A DNA stretch of 64,000 bases from Thermocatellispora tengchongensis (GCF_014202315.1 NZ_JACHGN010000008.1:41245-105244), one strand, 5' to 3'; numbered from the stretch's first letter, positions 8,036 to 16,065 are shown. The notes: generated by a model from the sequence alone, not told the origin. Numbers and translations: made by a program.

Positions 8036-10342
8036 ATGGGTGCTGATGGCCACCGGTACGTGGGGGAACGGGCGCGGCGCCGCGAGGACGCGCGCCTGCT
8101 CACCGGCAAGGGCCGCTTCGTCGCCAACACGCGCCTGCCGGCGACGGCCCACGCCGTGGTGGTGCGCAGCCCGATCGCGCACGGCCGGCTCGTGCGCTGC
8201 GAGACCGGGGCCGCCGCGGCGTCCGCGGGCGTGCTCGACGTGATCACACCCGCCGACGCGGCGGGCGTGCGGCTGCCGTGCGTCACGCTGGCGCCGGAGC
8301 AGCCGATGTCGTCCTACCCGGTGCTCGACACCCGCATCCGGTACGCGGGCCAGCCGCTCGCGCTCGTGGTCGCCGAGACCGAGGCCCAGGCGGCCGACGC
8401 CGCCGCGCTGGTCGGCCTGGAGCTGGAGGAGCTGCCCCCGGTGATCGGCGTGACGGCGGCCCTGGCCGGCGACGCGCCGCTGCTCTACCCCGAGTGGGGC
8501 GGCAACCTGGCCTTCGACTACGAGCTCGGCGACCCGGCCGGCGAGTGCGAGGCCGCGGCGGCGGGGGCCCCGCACGTCGTGCGGATGGAGTTCACCATCG
8601 GCAGGGCCTCGCCGCGCCCGCTCGAACCGCGCGGGGTCGTCGCCGCGTACGCCGACGGCGTGCTGACGATCAGGACCTCCACCCAGGCGCCGCACCACGC
8701 CCGCGACCACGCGGCCGAGGCGCTGGGGCTGCCGCTGGACCGGGTGCGGGTCCTCGCGGGCGAGACCGGGGGAGGGTTCGGCGCCAAGGAGCACCTGTAC
8801 CCCGACGAGACGCTGGCCTGCCTGGCCGCGATGCGGCTGGGCCGCCCGGTGATGTGGGTGGAGTCGCCGTCCGACCTGCTGGCGGCCACGCTGCCGGCGC
8901 GGGACGCGGTGCACCGGGCGATGCTCGCACTCGACGCCACCGGGCGATTTCTCGCCATCTATGCCGAAATATTGGGCGATCTCGGCGGACATCCCTCCAA
9001 CGTCGGCGGCTCACCCCACGCGATCTCTGCGCTGACCCTCCCCGGCCCCTACCGCTTCGAACGCGCCGGCGCCCGGGTGCGCGGCGTGGTCACCACGACC
9101 ACGCCCACGGGGTCGTACCGCGGCTTCGGCCAGCCCGAGTCCACCTGGACCAGGGAGCGGCTGATCGACGAGGCGGCGCGCCGCCTCGGTGAGGACCCGG
9201 TGGAGCTGCGCCTGCGCAACATGATCGGACCCGGCGAGCTGCCCTGCGCCACCCGCACCTGGCAGAAGTACGACTCCGGCGACTATCCGCGCGCGCTGCG
9301 CCTGGTCCGCGAGATGGCCCGCGCCGGGGCGCCCCCCGCCCGCGACGACGGCCGGCTGCGCGGCATCGGCTACTCCTGCCACGTGGAGACCACCGGCCTC
9401 GGCCCGTCCATGGAGCTGAAGGCGGCCGGGATGCAGGCGGGCGGCCACGAGACCGCGGTGGTGCGGATGGAGCCCGACGCCTCGGTGGTCGTGCTGGCCG
9501 GGGTCGCCGGGATCGGCCAGGGCATCGAGACCGCGCTCGCCCAGATCGCCGCCGACCGCGCGGGCGTGCCGATCGACCGCGTGCGCGTGGTGCTCGGCGA
9601 CACGGTGACCACGCCGTACTCCTCGATCGGCGCCATCGCCAGCCGCTCCGCCACCGTCGGCGGGGGCGCGCTGAGCGAGGCGGCCACCCGCCTGCGCGCC
9701 CGCGTCCTCGCCCTCGCCGCGCACCGCCTGGAGGTCGCCGCCGAGGATCTGGAGCTCGACGGCGAGGCCGTCCGCGTCAAGGGCGACCCCACGGCGGCCC
9801 TCACCCTGCGCGACATCGCCACGCACGCCTGGCGCGGCTGGGACCTGCCCGAGGGCGAGGAGCCCGGCCTGGAGGCCCGCGCCACCTACACCCCGCCCGC
9901 CTACACCTACGCCTACGGGGCCCACGCCGCGGCCGTCGCGGTGGACCCCGAGACCGGCGCCGTCGAGGTGGAGGGCTACTGGGCGGTCAACGACTCCGGC
10001 GTGCTGGTCAACCCCGCGATCGTGGAGGGCCAGCTCCGCGGCGGCATCGCCCAGGGCATCGGCATGGCGCTGACCGAGGAGGTCGTCTACACCCCCGAGG
10101 GTCAGCCCCTCGCCGACTACCTGCCCCCCACCGCCCGCGAGGTCCCCCGCATCGAGATCGGCCTCCTGCAGACCCCGTCGCCGTACACGCCCGGCGGGAT
10201 GAAGGGCGTCGGCGAGTCCGGCGTCATCGGCGCGCCCGCCGCCATCGGCAACGCCGTCGCCGCCGCGGCCCCGACGGCCGCGCCGCGCCTAACGCGCACT
10301 CCCATGACCCCCGGCAGGCTCTGGCCTCTGCTGTCCTCCTGA
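8036..10342 (+). CDS. Xanthine dehydrogenase-family molybdopterin-binding subunit, orphan
   Basis: 768 aa, the size of CO dehydrogenase/xanthine dehydrogenase large subunits. Seen: N-terminal a/b hammerhead (R-E-D-A-R-L-L-T-G-K-G-R-F-V), G-G-G-F-G-A-K-E-H and S-Y-R-G-F-G-Q-P-E around the molybdopterin cytosine dinucleotide, G-I-G-Q-G-I-E-T, and C-terminal G-V-G-E-S-G-V with the catalytic Glu. The form I CoxL active-site loop A-Y-R-C-S-F-R is absent, so it is a form II-like hydroxylase of unknown substrate rather than a proven CO dehydrogenase. The FAD and 2Fe-2S subunits that the enzyme needs are not adjacent. There is only a weak GGGG before ATG 8036. The last 54 bp overlap the convergent DUF3152 gene. 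Confidence 0.85.
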   Translation: MGADGHRYVGERARRREDARLLTGKGRFVANTRLPATAHAVVVRSPIAHGRLVRCETGAAAASAGVLDVITPADAAGVRLPCVTLAPEQPMSSYPVLDTRIRYAGQPLALVVAETEAQAADAAALVGLELEELPPVIGVTAALAGDAPLLYPEWGGNLAFDYELGDPAGECEAAAAGAPHVVRMEFTIGRASPRPLEPRGVVAAYADGVLTIRTSTQAPHHARDHAAEALGLPLDRVRVLAGETGGGFGAKEHLYPDETLACLAAMRLGRPVMWVESPSDLLAATLPARDAVHRAMLALDATGRFLAIYAEILGDLGGHPSNVGGSPHAISALTLPGPYRFERAGARVRGVVTTTTPTGSYRGFGQPESTWTRERLIDEAARRLGEDPVELRLRNMIGPGELPCATRTWQKYDSGDYPRALRLVREMARAGAPPARDDGRLRGIGYSCHVETTGLGPSMELKAAGMQAGGHETAVVRMEPDASVVVLAGVAGIGQGIETALAQIAADRAGVPIDRVRVVLGDTVTTPYSSIGAIASRSATVGGGALSEAATRLRARVLALAAHRLEVAAEDLELDGEAVRVKGDPTAALTLRDIATHAWRGWDLPEGEEPGLEARATYTPPAYTYAYGAHAAAVAVDPETGAVEVEGYWAVNDSGVLVNPAIVEGQLRGGIAQGIGMALTEEVVYTPEGQPLADYLPPTAREVPRIEIGLLQTPSPYTPGGMKGVGESGVIGAPAAIGNAVAAAAPTAAPRLTRTPMTPGRLWPLLSS

Positions 10343-11173
10343 CGCCGGCGCCGCGCCGGGGTGCGGCCACGGGTTGGGCAGGCAGCCCGCCAGCGAGATG
10401 GTCTGGCGCGCCATGACCGGAGCGGGACGGCCGGGAGCCGTGCAGGAGCGGCGCGGGTGCCCCAGGGCCAGGCCGACCTCATGGTTGATCATGTACTCGC
10501 GGTACGACGCCAGGTCCCCGCCGTACGTGGCGGCGCCCTGGCCCCAGCGCAGGGCGTTGACGATGGAACGGCGGCCGTTCCAGCACGACAGGACGCCGTT
10601 CGTGCGCAGCGGGACGCACTGCCGGTCGGTCAGGGCGGGGCTGGCCAGCGCCACGCGCAGGCGTACCGGCGGGCGGTCCACCCGGACGAAGCGCAGCCGG
10701 CCGCCGTGGCCCCAGCCGCGCGGGTCGTTGAGCGTGCGGTGCACCGCCGCGGCGAACGCCCGCACGCCGAACGGCAGGCCGCGCTCCACCTCGACCATGT
10801 AGCGGATGACCCTGCCCTTGGCGCCCCGCGGCGCGTGGGACGTGCCGGGCGCGACGGCGTACCTGCCGCCGGCGGCGTGCGGCACCCGTACCTTGCGGGG
10901 CTGGACCCGGCCGTTGACGATCCGCCTGAGCTTGGCGCGGGCCTTACGGGCGGCGGCGCGCTGCGCGATGCTCTCCCTCAGCTCGGGCGACAGCGGGGTC
11001 AGGTGCGGCTGCGGCTTGGACATGGGCAGCACGGCGAGAGCCCCGCCCATGAGGGCGAGTGCGATCACCAGGCCGATCAGGGCGGGTCGTGCGGGTGGGC
11101 CCCCGCCCTCGGGCGTGCGCAGCCATACGCCCCATCGCCGCAACCGATTGCTCCATCGCATGCGAACGCGCAT
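10289..11173 (-). CDS. Membrane-anchored DUF3152 protein with a degenerate zinc-protease motif
   Basis: 294 aa. A basic N terminus and a membrane helix at about 30-50 anchor a DUF3152 domain (about 115-262) outside the cell. Family features: R-Y-M-V-E-V-E-R-G-L, F-A-A-A-V-H-R-T-L-N-D-P-R-G-W, two Cys around 186 and 197, and the C-terminal N-H-E-V-G-x-A-L-G-H followed by C-x-x-P-G-R-P-A-P-V-M. DUF3152 usually has a metzincin-like HEVGH; here residue 235 is Leu (HEVGL), so the usual second zinc ligand is missing. The C-terminal tail (about 25 residues) is extra and overlaps the 3' end of the facing molybdoenzyme gene. GGGGGG precedes ATG 11173. Confidence 0.78.
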   Translation of the reverse strand: MRVRMRWSNRLRRWGVWLRTPEGGGPPARPALIGLVIALALMGGALAVLPMSKPQPHLTPLSPELRESIAQRAAARKARAKLRRIVNGRVQPRKVRVPHAAGGRYAVAPGTSHAPRGAKGRVIRYMVEVERGLPFGVRAFAAAVHRTLNDPRGWGHGGRLRFVRVDRPPVRLRVALASPALTDRQCVPLRTNGVLSCWNGRRSIVNALRWGQGAATYGGDLASYREYMINHEVGLALGHPRRSCTAPGRPAPVMARQTISLAGCLPNPWPHPGAAPASGGQQRPEPAGGHGSAR

Positions 11174-11219
11174 TGTCCCCCCACCGGTGGAGTAAATCCG
11201 TCATAGGGGGAGTGATGTG

Positions 11220-11248
11220 AGCATATCCGTATTGGTCCCATCTGACAC
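11220..11248 (-). promoter_or_regulatory. Possible promoter of the DUF3152 gene (GTGTCA-N17-TATGCT)
   Basis: On the minus strand GTGTCA (11248-11243) and TATGCT (11225-11220) are separated by 17 bases. The 100-bp stretch is visibly AT-richer than its surroundings, as expected of a promoter here. Confidence 0.35.
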
Positions 11249-11275
11249 ATAGGACCCCTGGAGGCGGCCGCGCGA

Positions 11276-11827
11276 TCAGGCCGGGATGGTGCGCTGCCAG
11301 GTGGGATCGCGGTAGAGCACGATGGAGGCGCCGCGCAGGAGCTCGTCGGGCGCGGAGATCAGCGCGATCTCGCCGGTGCCCTCCAGCTCGCGCAGCACGT
11401 CGCGGACCCTGGGGCCGACCGGCATGCGCCCCGGCCGCAGCCCGAGCGTGCCGCGCACGGCGTCGGCGGCCTGCGACAGCGAGAACGGGCCGGTGAAGCG
11501 GGAGATCACGCCCCGGACCACCTCGACGGTGATGGTCACCTCGGCCTGCGCGTAGGCCATCTCCCAGATGAGCTGCATCCGGCGCCGCCCGGTTCCGGTG
11601 CAGGAGGTGCAGCGGCGGGTGAAGCCGGGTACGACCTCCTCGACCGCGGAGCCCAGGCAGGTCGAGCACTGGTCGGTCTCGACCGCGTGCAGCTCGGCGG
11701 CCATGCGGGTGGGCAGCGGCGTGCCGCACACGCAACTGTACGACCGGTAGCCGCCCGCGAGCAGCGCCGTGTCGTCGGCGTCGTCGGGGATTTCATCCCA
11801 TTCTGCGAATATCGTGTGCGCATGCAT
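11276..11827 (-). CDS. Uncharacterised protein with a DnaJ-like zinc ribbon
   Basis: 183 aa, not recognised. The N-terminal third carries C-V-C-G, C-S-T-C and C-T-S-C-T-G-T-G, a spacing like a short DnaJ-type zinc ribbon; the C-terminal two thirds look like a winged-helix or helical domain (S-L-S-Q-A-A-D-A-V-R-G-T-L-G...V-R-D-V-L-R-E-L-E-G-T-G-E-I-A-L-I). The combination suggests a nucleic-acid or protein-binding role, without proof. The gene is transcribed leftward, 102 bp upstream of DUF3152; a separate promoter for DUF3152 lies in that gap. Start at ATG 11827 is the first in frame. Confidence 0.6.
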   Translation of the reverse strand: MHAHTIFAEWDEIPDDADDTALLAGGYRSYSCVCGTPLPTRMAAELHAVETDQCSTCLGSAVEEVVPGFTRRCTSCTGTGRRRMQLIWEMAYAQAEVTITVEVVRGVISRFTGPFSLSQAADAVRGTLGLRPGRMPVGPRVRDVLRELEGTGEIALISAPDELLRGASIVLYRDPTWQRTIPA

Positions 11828-11873
11828 CGATCGCCACTCTACCCACCGGCGCCGCCGTCTGGCCGCCGTATGC

Positions 11874-12635
11874 TCAGGCCGGGAGGGTACGGCGGGGGTG
11901 GCGGCCGTCCACGTAGCCGATGAACGGCGGGCAGATGTTGTAGCCGAGCAGCTCCTGCAGCCGCTCGGGCAGCCCGCGCACGACCTCCGGCGGCACCGCC
12001 AGCAGGTGGCTCTCCTGCTGCCGCAGCCACGCCGCCGCGTAGTGCATGATCACGCCGAGCCGCGGCCGGTCGGTGGTGTTGGCCCCGCCGCCGTGCCACA
12101 GCGACCCCAGGAAGAACATCGCCGATCCGGCCGGCATCTCGGCGACGACCACGGGCGCGCCGGGCCCCGGCCGCTCCTCGCCCCAGCGGTGGCTGCCCGG
12201 CACGATCCGGGTGGCGCCGTTGGCGGCGGTGAAGTCGTCCAGCGGCCACATCACGTTGACCACCACCTCGGGGTGGGGACGCGGCAGCGGGTAGATCCCG
12301 TCGTCGGGGTGCAGGGCCTGCGCCTCCTCGCCGGGGCCGATCTCGATCCCGGTCGGCGCGCTGAGGTGGTAGTGGCGCAGCAGCCGGTCGAGCACGCCCA
12401 GCACCAGCGGGTGCGTGGCCGGCCCGTCGAACAGCCGGGTCTTGGCGAAGATTGCGTACAGGCGGCGGGTGCGCAGCCCCTCGAAGGCGTTGCGCCCGGT
12501 CGGCGCGCCGGCCAGCAGCCCGCCGATCTCGGCCCTGGCCGCGGCGACCTCGGCGGGCGAGAGCATGTCCTGCACGATGGCGTACCCGTCGCGGCCGAGG
12601 GTGTCCAGCACGGCGTCCACGCTCACGGCTGTCAT
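11874..12635 (-). CDS. PhyH-family Fe(II)/2-oxoglutarate dioxygenase
   Basis: 253 aa, normal for phytanoyl-CoA dioxygenase-like proteins. N-terminal F/Y-A-I-V-Q-D-M-L-S-P-A-E-V segment; facial triad H-P-D in A-L-H-P-D-D-G-I-Y-P and distal His in S-L-W-H-G-G-G-A-N; and Arg in T-D-R-P-R-L for 2-oxoglutarate. P-G-S-H-R-W-G is the typical loop between them. The substrate cannot be told from sequence; such enzymes hydroxylate small metabolites including ectoine and secondary metabolites. ATG 12635 is preceded by GGGGAG, the edge of a 15-bp triple repeat that lies in the leader. Confidence 0.85.
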   Translation of the reverse strand: MTAVSVDAVLDTLGRDGYAIVQDMLSPAEVAAARAEIGGLLAGAPTGRNAFEGLRTRRLYAIFAKTRLFDGPATHPLVLGVLDRLLRHYHLSAPTGIEIGPGEEAQALHPDDGIYPLPRPHPEVVVNVMWPLDDFTAANGATRIVPGSHRWGEERPGPGAPVVVAEMPAGSAMFFLGSLWHGGGANTTDRPRLGVIMHYAAAWLRQQESHLLAVPPEVVRGLPERLQELLGYNICPPFIGYVDGRHPRRTLPA

Positions 12636-12646
12636 GACCGACCACT

Positions 12647-12690
12647 CCCCTCCGCTCCCGTCCCCTCCGCTCCCGTCCCCTCCGCTCCCG
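12647..12690. repeat. 15-bp tandem repeat, three copies, in the dioxygenase leader
   Basis: CCCCTCCGCTCCCGT is repeated exactly at 12647, 12662 and 12677 (last copy one base short). On the coding strand of the dioxygenase each copy contains GGAGGGG, giving three Shine-Dalgarno-like sequences in a row. Confidence 0.85.
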
Positions 12691-12745
12691 ACAAGGACAA
12701 CCCTCCGGGGCGGGCCGGCGCAAGAGGATGTGCCGGATCGGACGG

Positions 12746-13207
12746 TCAGGCGCCGGCGGGCCAGCCGTACTGCTCCATCAGGGCCACCGCGACCCGGGTG
12801 AAGCGGTCGGCGTCGAGCACGGCCCCCTCGCGGCGGATGTCGTCGTCGTCGAACTCGTACACCCGGTCCAGCCGCAGGTAGGACACCCGGCCGTCGCGGT
12901 CCCACGCGCCCGCGCCCAGCTCCAGCCACTCATCGTGGTAACGGTCGCGGCCGGGGTCGCGGTCGCGGTCTCGGCTGGAGAGCATCATGCCGAGCAGCCT
13001 GGGCCCGGAGCGGCCCACGACCAGCAGCGGCCGGTCCTTGCCCCGCGACGGGTCGTCCTCGTAGGGCACCCACGTCCACACGATCTCGCCGGGGTCGGCG
13101 CGGCCGTCGAGGTCGGGGGAGTACTCCAGCCGCGCGGCACGCTCGACGGTGTGCACCTGGCGCACGGCGCCGCGGGCCGGGCGGGGGTCGTCTCCGGGAA
13201 CTCGCAC
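12746..13207 (-). CDS. PemK/MazF-like toxin-family protein
   Basis: 153 aa. Y-S-P-D-x-D-G-x-A-D-P-G-E-I-V-W-T-W-V-P-Y-E-D-D-P-S-R-G-K-D-R-P-L-L-V-V-G is the MazF/PemK fold start, with P-G-E-I-V-W and K-D-R-P-L-V/L; the end has R-V-S-Y-L-R-L-D-R-V-Y and I-R-R-E-G-A. These actinobacterial proteins are annotated as PemK/MazF toxins but usually lack a cognate antitoxin gene, as here, so ribonuclease activity is uncertain. Start is GTG 13207, six bases after TAGGCT, so probably leaderless. A run of Arg-Asp repeats (R-D-R-D-R-D-P-G-R-D-R) is unusual. Confidence 0.7.
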   Translation of the reverse strand: MRVPGDDPRPARGAVRQVHTVERAARLEYSPDLDGRADPGEIVWTWVPYEDDPSRGKDRPLLVVGRSGPRLLGMMLSSRDRDRDPGRDRYHDEWLELGAGAWDRDGRVSYLRLDRVYEFDDDDIRREGAVLDADRFTRVAVALMEQYGWPAGA

Positions 13208-13213
13208 GCAGGC

Positions 13214-13219
13214 AGCCTA
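13214..13219 (-). promoter_or_regulatory. -10 box TAGGCT of a leaderless promoter for the PemK-like gene
   Basis: On the minus strand TAGGCT is followed by GCCTGC and GTG; there is no ribosome binding site. Confidence 0.45.
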
Positions 13220-13276
13220 CAGATCCGCCCCCGGCGGTGTCTCGCCCTCGGGGCGCCGGGGGCCGGGGTCGCGCGG

Positions 13277-14242
13277 TCAGCGCCGCCGGCCGCGCGGCTT
13301 GAGGGGCGTGGTGGGCAGGGCGGGCGCGGCCAGGGGCGGGCCGTCGAAGCCGCGTACCTCGCCGAACCACTCGCCGGCCGCCCACCGCTCCCGGAACGCC
13401 ACGATCTCGTCATGGTCGCGGCCCACGAAGTTCCACCACATGACGATCCGCTCCTCGAACGGCTCGCCGCCGAGCAGCAGCACGCGCGCGGGCCCCTCGC
13501 CCTCGCCCGCCCGCAGCTCCAGGCCCTGCCGGCCGCGCCCGAGGTACAGCAGCGGGCCGGGCGGCAGCGGGCCCCCCTCGACCTCGGCCGTGCCCTCCAG
13601 CGTCAGCGCGGCGTACTCGAAGGACGCCTCCAGCGGCAGCCGGGTGCGCGTCCCCGGGTCGAGCGCGATCTCGGCGCCGACCAGCGGGCTGTAGACCCGC
13701 GCCGGCGAGGCGACGCCGCCCAGCTCACCCATGATCACGGTGGCGCGGACGCCGGGCTCGGCGAGCACGGGCAGGTCGGGGTGGTGCTCGAAGTGCGGCG
13801 CCACGTGCCGGTGCTCGCCCGGCAGCGCGACCCAGAGCTGCACGCCGTGCAGCACCCCGGGCGGGCCGGACGGCGACTCCTCCGAGTGCGCGATCCCGCG
13901 CCCCGCCGTCATCAGGTTCAGCCGCCCCGGCGTGATCAACTGCTCGCTGCCCACCGAGTCGCGGTGCAGCACCTCGCCGCGTACCAGCCAGCTCACCGTC
14001 TGCAGCCCGGTGTGGGGATGGGGCGGCACCCGCATCACGGCCGTCTCGGGGCCGTAGGCGTCCAGGAAACACCACGCCCCGACCATGCGCAGGTCGCGGC
14101 CGGGCAGCGTGCGGGTCACCTTCATGCCGCGCGGCCCGCCCAGGACCACGTCGCGGCCGGTCAGCGCCTCGCGCACCGGCAGCTCGGCGACGGCGGTCCC
14201 GCCGCACGCCGCCTCCCGCGGGTCGCGCTCCAGATTGCTCAC
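13277..14242 (-). CDS. Pirin family protein
   Basis: 321 aa, bicupin. The iron-binding cupin motif is in P-P-H-P-H-T-G-L-Q-T-V-S-W and H-R-D-S-x-G then M-T-A-G-R-G-I-A-H-S-E, followed by L-H-G-V-Q-L-W-V-A-L-P; the C-terminal cupin has L-L-L-G-G-E-P-F-E-E. Pirins are iron proteins that act as quercetinase-like dioxygenases or redox-linked regulators. GTG 14242 lies six bases after TACGAT in the same TACGATCGGCGG block that precedes nfi, pointing to a leaderless mRNA. It is divergent from the PaaX-type regulator (118 bp). Confidence 0.9.
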   Translation of the reverse strand: MSNLERDPREAACGGTAVAELPVREALTGRDVVLGGPRGMKVTRTLPGRDLRMVGAWCFLDAYGPETAVMRVPPHPHTGLQTVSWLVRGEVLHRDSVGSEQLITPGRLNLMTAGRGIAHSEESPSGPPGVLHGVQLWVALPGEHRHVAPHFEHHPDLPVLAEPGVRATVIMGELGGVASPARVYSPLVGAEIALDPGTRTRLPLEASFEYAALTLEGTAEVEGGPLPPGPLLYLGRGRQGLELRAGEGEGPARVLLLGGEPFEERIVMWWNFVGRDHDEIVAFRERWAAGEWFGEVRGFDGPPLAAPALPTTPLKPRGRRR

Positions 14243-14248
14243 CCGCCG

Positions 14249-14254
14249 ATCGTA
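14249..14254 (-). promoter_or_regulatory. -10 box TACGAT of a leaderless pirin promoter
   Basis: Minus-strand TACGAT, then CGGCGG, then the GTG start. The 12-base block TACGATCGGCGG is identical to that before nfi. Confidence 0.5.
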
Positions 14255-14347
14255 CGGCCGCCGCCCGGCCCGCGCTCCTGCCCGGCCGGATGGGACACCG
14301 CGCCGGATGACTTGGCGCTTTGCGGGCGTGGCCAGAAGCGTCATCCT

Positions 14348-14353
14348 TATACT
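14348..14353 (+). promoter_or_regulatory. -10 box TATACT of a leaderless paaX-type promoter
   Basis: TATACT is followed by seven bases and GTG 14361. No Shine-Dalgarno sequence is present. Confidence 0.5.
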
Positions 14354-14360
14354 GCCAGGC

Positions 14361-15272
14361 GTGACCGGCATCGAGGAGATCCACCTCCCGCGCTTCCAGG
14401 TGGGCACGCCGCCCCAGCACCTGATCACGACCCTGCTCGGCGACTACTGGTTCCGTCGCGAGGAGCCGCTTCCCTCGGCCGCGCTGGTGCGCCTGGCGGA
14501 GGAGTTCGGCGTCTCCTCCGTCGCCGCGAGGGCCGCGCTGAGCAGGCTGGCCCGGCGCGACCTGCTGGAGTCCTCCAAGGCCGGGCGGCGCACGTACTAC
14601 CGGATCACCGACCGCGCGGCCGAGGTGCTGTCCGAGGGCCGCCAGCGGATCATGTCCTTCGGCCTGCACCACGGCGCCTGGGACGAGCAGTGGACCGTCG
14701 CCGGCTTCTCCATCCCCGAGGAGCAGCGCGACCTGCGCCACGCGCTGCGCACCCGGCTGCGCTGGCTCGGCTTCGCCCCCCTGTACGACGGCCTGTGGGT
14801 CTCGCCGGCCGCGAACGCCGCGGCGGCGGTCGCCGCCCTGGCCGAGCTGGGCGTCACCAACGCCACCGTCTTCCGCGCCACCGCCGCCGACGCCCCCGGC
14901 CTGCGCGCCCCCCACGACGCCTGGGACTTCGCGCTGCTGCGCCGCAGCTACGACCAGTTCATCGAGCGCTACGAGCCCCTGCTCGGCCGGGTGCGCGAAG
15001 GCGCGGTCGGCGCGGCCGAGGCGCTGGTCGCCCGCACCGGCGTCATGGACACCTGGCGGACCTTCCCCAACCTCGACCCCGGCCTGCCCGCGGAGCTGCT
15101 GCCCGCCGACTGGCCCCGCGCCCGCGCCCGCGACCTGTTCGTCGAGATCTACGACACCCTCGGCCCGCTGGCCGAGATCCGCGTCAAGCAGATCGTCGCC
15201 GAGTTCGACCCCGCCCTGGCCCGCCTGGTCCACCACCACCGGGCCGGCACGATCCTCGCCGCCGCCACCTGA
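14361..15272 (+). CDS. PaaX-family transcriptional regulator
   Basis: 303 aa. N-terminal winged helix (L-I-T-T-L-L-G-D-Y-W...L-V-R-L-A-E-E-F-G-V-S-S-V-A-A-R-A-A-L-S-R-L-A-R-R-D-L-L) and the PaaX central region W-D-E-Q-W-T-V-A-G-F-S-I-P-E-E-Q-R-D-L-R-H-A-L-R and L-R-W-L-G-F-A-P-L-Y-D-G-L-W-V-S-P, with the C-terminal D-T-W-R-T-F-P-N-L-D-P-x-L-P. The founding member represses phenylacetate catabolism in response to phenylacetyl-CoA; here no paa gene is adjacent. GTG 14361 follows TATACT by seven bases, so leaderless. Its target may be the divergent pirin gene. Confidence 0.9.
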   Translation: MTGIEEIHLPRFQVGTPPQHLITTLLGDYWFRREEPLPSAALVRLAEEFGVSSVAARAALSRLARRDLLESSKAGRRTYYRITDRAAEVLSEGRQRIMSFGLHHGAWDEQWTVAGFSIPEEQRDLRHALRTRLRWLGFAPLYDGLWVSPAANAAAAVAALAELGVTNATVFRATAADAPGLRAPHDAWDFALLRRSYDQFIERYEPLLGRVREGAVGAAEALVARTGVMDTWRTFPNLDPGLPAELLPADWPRARARDLFVEIYDTLGPLAEIRVKQIVAEFDPALARLVHHHRAGTILAAAT

Positions 15273-15285
15273 CGGCGGCCGGGCC

Positions 15286-15591
15286 TCACACGTCCACCGG
15301 CCCGCCGGATCGCCAGTAGACGTTGCCCTCGCGGCTGAGCAGTTCCTCGTCCACCAGGTAGCGGCGCAGCGCGGCGAAGTCGTCGTGGAAGGCGCGCAGG
15401 GCGACGTTGACGTCCTTCTCCGGGTAGCGCACGCCCGGCTCGAAGACGCGCGAGATGTAGCGCAGCAGCACCAGGCGCTTGGCACGGCGGGCGGGCATGG
15501 TCCGGATGCGCCCGTCCACAAGGAAGGTGCGCAGGACGCGCTCCTCCTCCTCGCCCAGCCAGGCGCCGCCCTCGGGGGCGGCGCCGCTCAC
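15286..15591 (-). CDS. DUF2087 domain protein
   Basis: 101 aa consisting almost only of DUF2087: F-L-V-D-G-R-I-R-T-M-P-A-R-R-A-K-R-L-V-L-L-R-Y-I followed by E-P-G-x-R-Y-P-E-K-D-V-N and R-R-Y-L-V-D-E-E-L-L-S-R-E-G-N-V-Y-W. This winged-helix-like module occurs in ArsR-type regulators and stand-alone proteins and probably binds DNA. GTG 15591 overlaps the stop of the F420-type oxidoreductase gene (GTGA), so the two are coupled. It ends 14 bp from the convergent PaaX gene. Confidence 0.82.
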   Translation of the reverse strand: MSGAAPEGGAWLGEEEERVLRTFLVDGRIRTMPARRAKRLVLLRYISRVFEPGVRYPEKDVNVALRAFHDDFAALRRYLVDEELLSREGNVYWRSGGPVDV

Positions 15592-16052
15592 GACGCCAGC
15601 CTCGGCGGGAACCCCCCGGTCGCCACCGGCCCCCACGAGGTCGGCGTCACCCGCACCAGCGACTTGCCCTGCCGGACCATCGCCGCCCGGTAGTCGTCCC
15701 AGTCGGGGTGCTCCCCGGCGATCACCCGGTAGTACTCGACCAGCGGCTCCAGCGCCTCGGGCATGTCCAGCACCTCGGCCTCACCGTCGATCTGCACCCA
15801 CGGCCCGTCGAAGTCGTCGGACATCACCAGCACGCTCACCCGCGGGTCGCGCCGCGCGTTGCGCGCCTTGGCCCGCTCGGGATAGGTGGACACCACGATC
15901 CGCCCCGCCCCGTCCACCCCGCACGTCACCGGAGACGCCTGAGGACCGCCGCCCCGCCGCGACGTGATGAGGATGGCACGATGCCGATCCCGGACGAAGT
16001 CGAGCAACTGCTCCCTGGTTACCGTCTCGTTGGTGGCGATCCTCGGACTCAT
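15588..16052 (-). CDS. PPOX-class F420-dependent oxidoreductase-like protein
   Basis: 154 aa split-barrel protein: F-V-R-D-R-H-R-A-I-L-I-T-S-R-R-G-G-G-P-Q-A-S-P-V-T-C-G-V-D, R-I-V-V-S-T-Y-P-E-R-A-K-A-R-N-A-R-R-D-P-R-V-S-V-L-V and W-V-Q-I-D-G-E-A-E-V-L are the TIGR03618-type pattern, whose members bind F420 or biliverdin. The substrate is unknown. ATG 16052 is taken because it lies seven bases after TAGAGT (leaderless); a GTG at 16061 is also in frame. Coupled to the DUF2087 gene downstream. The 1.6-kb repeat region begins just upstream. Confidence 0.82.
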   Translation of the reverse strand: MSPRIATNETVTREQLLDFVRDRHRAILITSRRGGGPQASPVTCGVDGAGRIVVSTYPERAKARNARRDPRVSVLVMSDDFDGPWVQIDGEAEVLDMPEALEPLVEYYRVIAGEHPDWDDYRAAMVRQGKSLVRVTPTSWGPVATGGFPPRLAS

Positions 16053-16059
16053 GGGCACC

Positions 16060-16065
16060 ACTCTA
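16060..16065 (-). promoter_or_regulatory. -10 box TAGAGT of the PPOX-DUF2087 operon
   Basis: Minus-strand TAGAGT, seven bases, then ATG 16052. Confidence 0.45.

Noticed and set aside
3933..10342. Very long open frames antisense to or out of phase with phosphoketolase and the molybdoenzyme (1364 and 1848 aa)
   Set aside because: They are shadows of GC-rich coding DNA. The in-phase genes have clear motifs; the shadows only give Arg/Pro/Gly-rich sequence.
8036..10342. Aerobic carbon monoxide dehydrogenase (CoxL)
   Set aside because: The form I active-site loop is not present and the other subunits are missing. Annotated only as a molybdopterin hydroxylase subunit.
12746..13207. Toxin-antitoxin pair
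   Set aside because: The PemK/MazF-like gene has no adjacent antitoxin-like gene, so a functional toxin module cannot be claimed.
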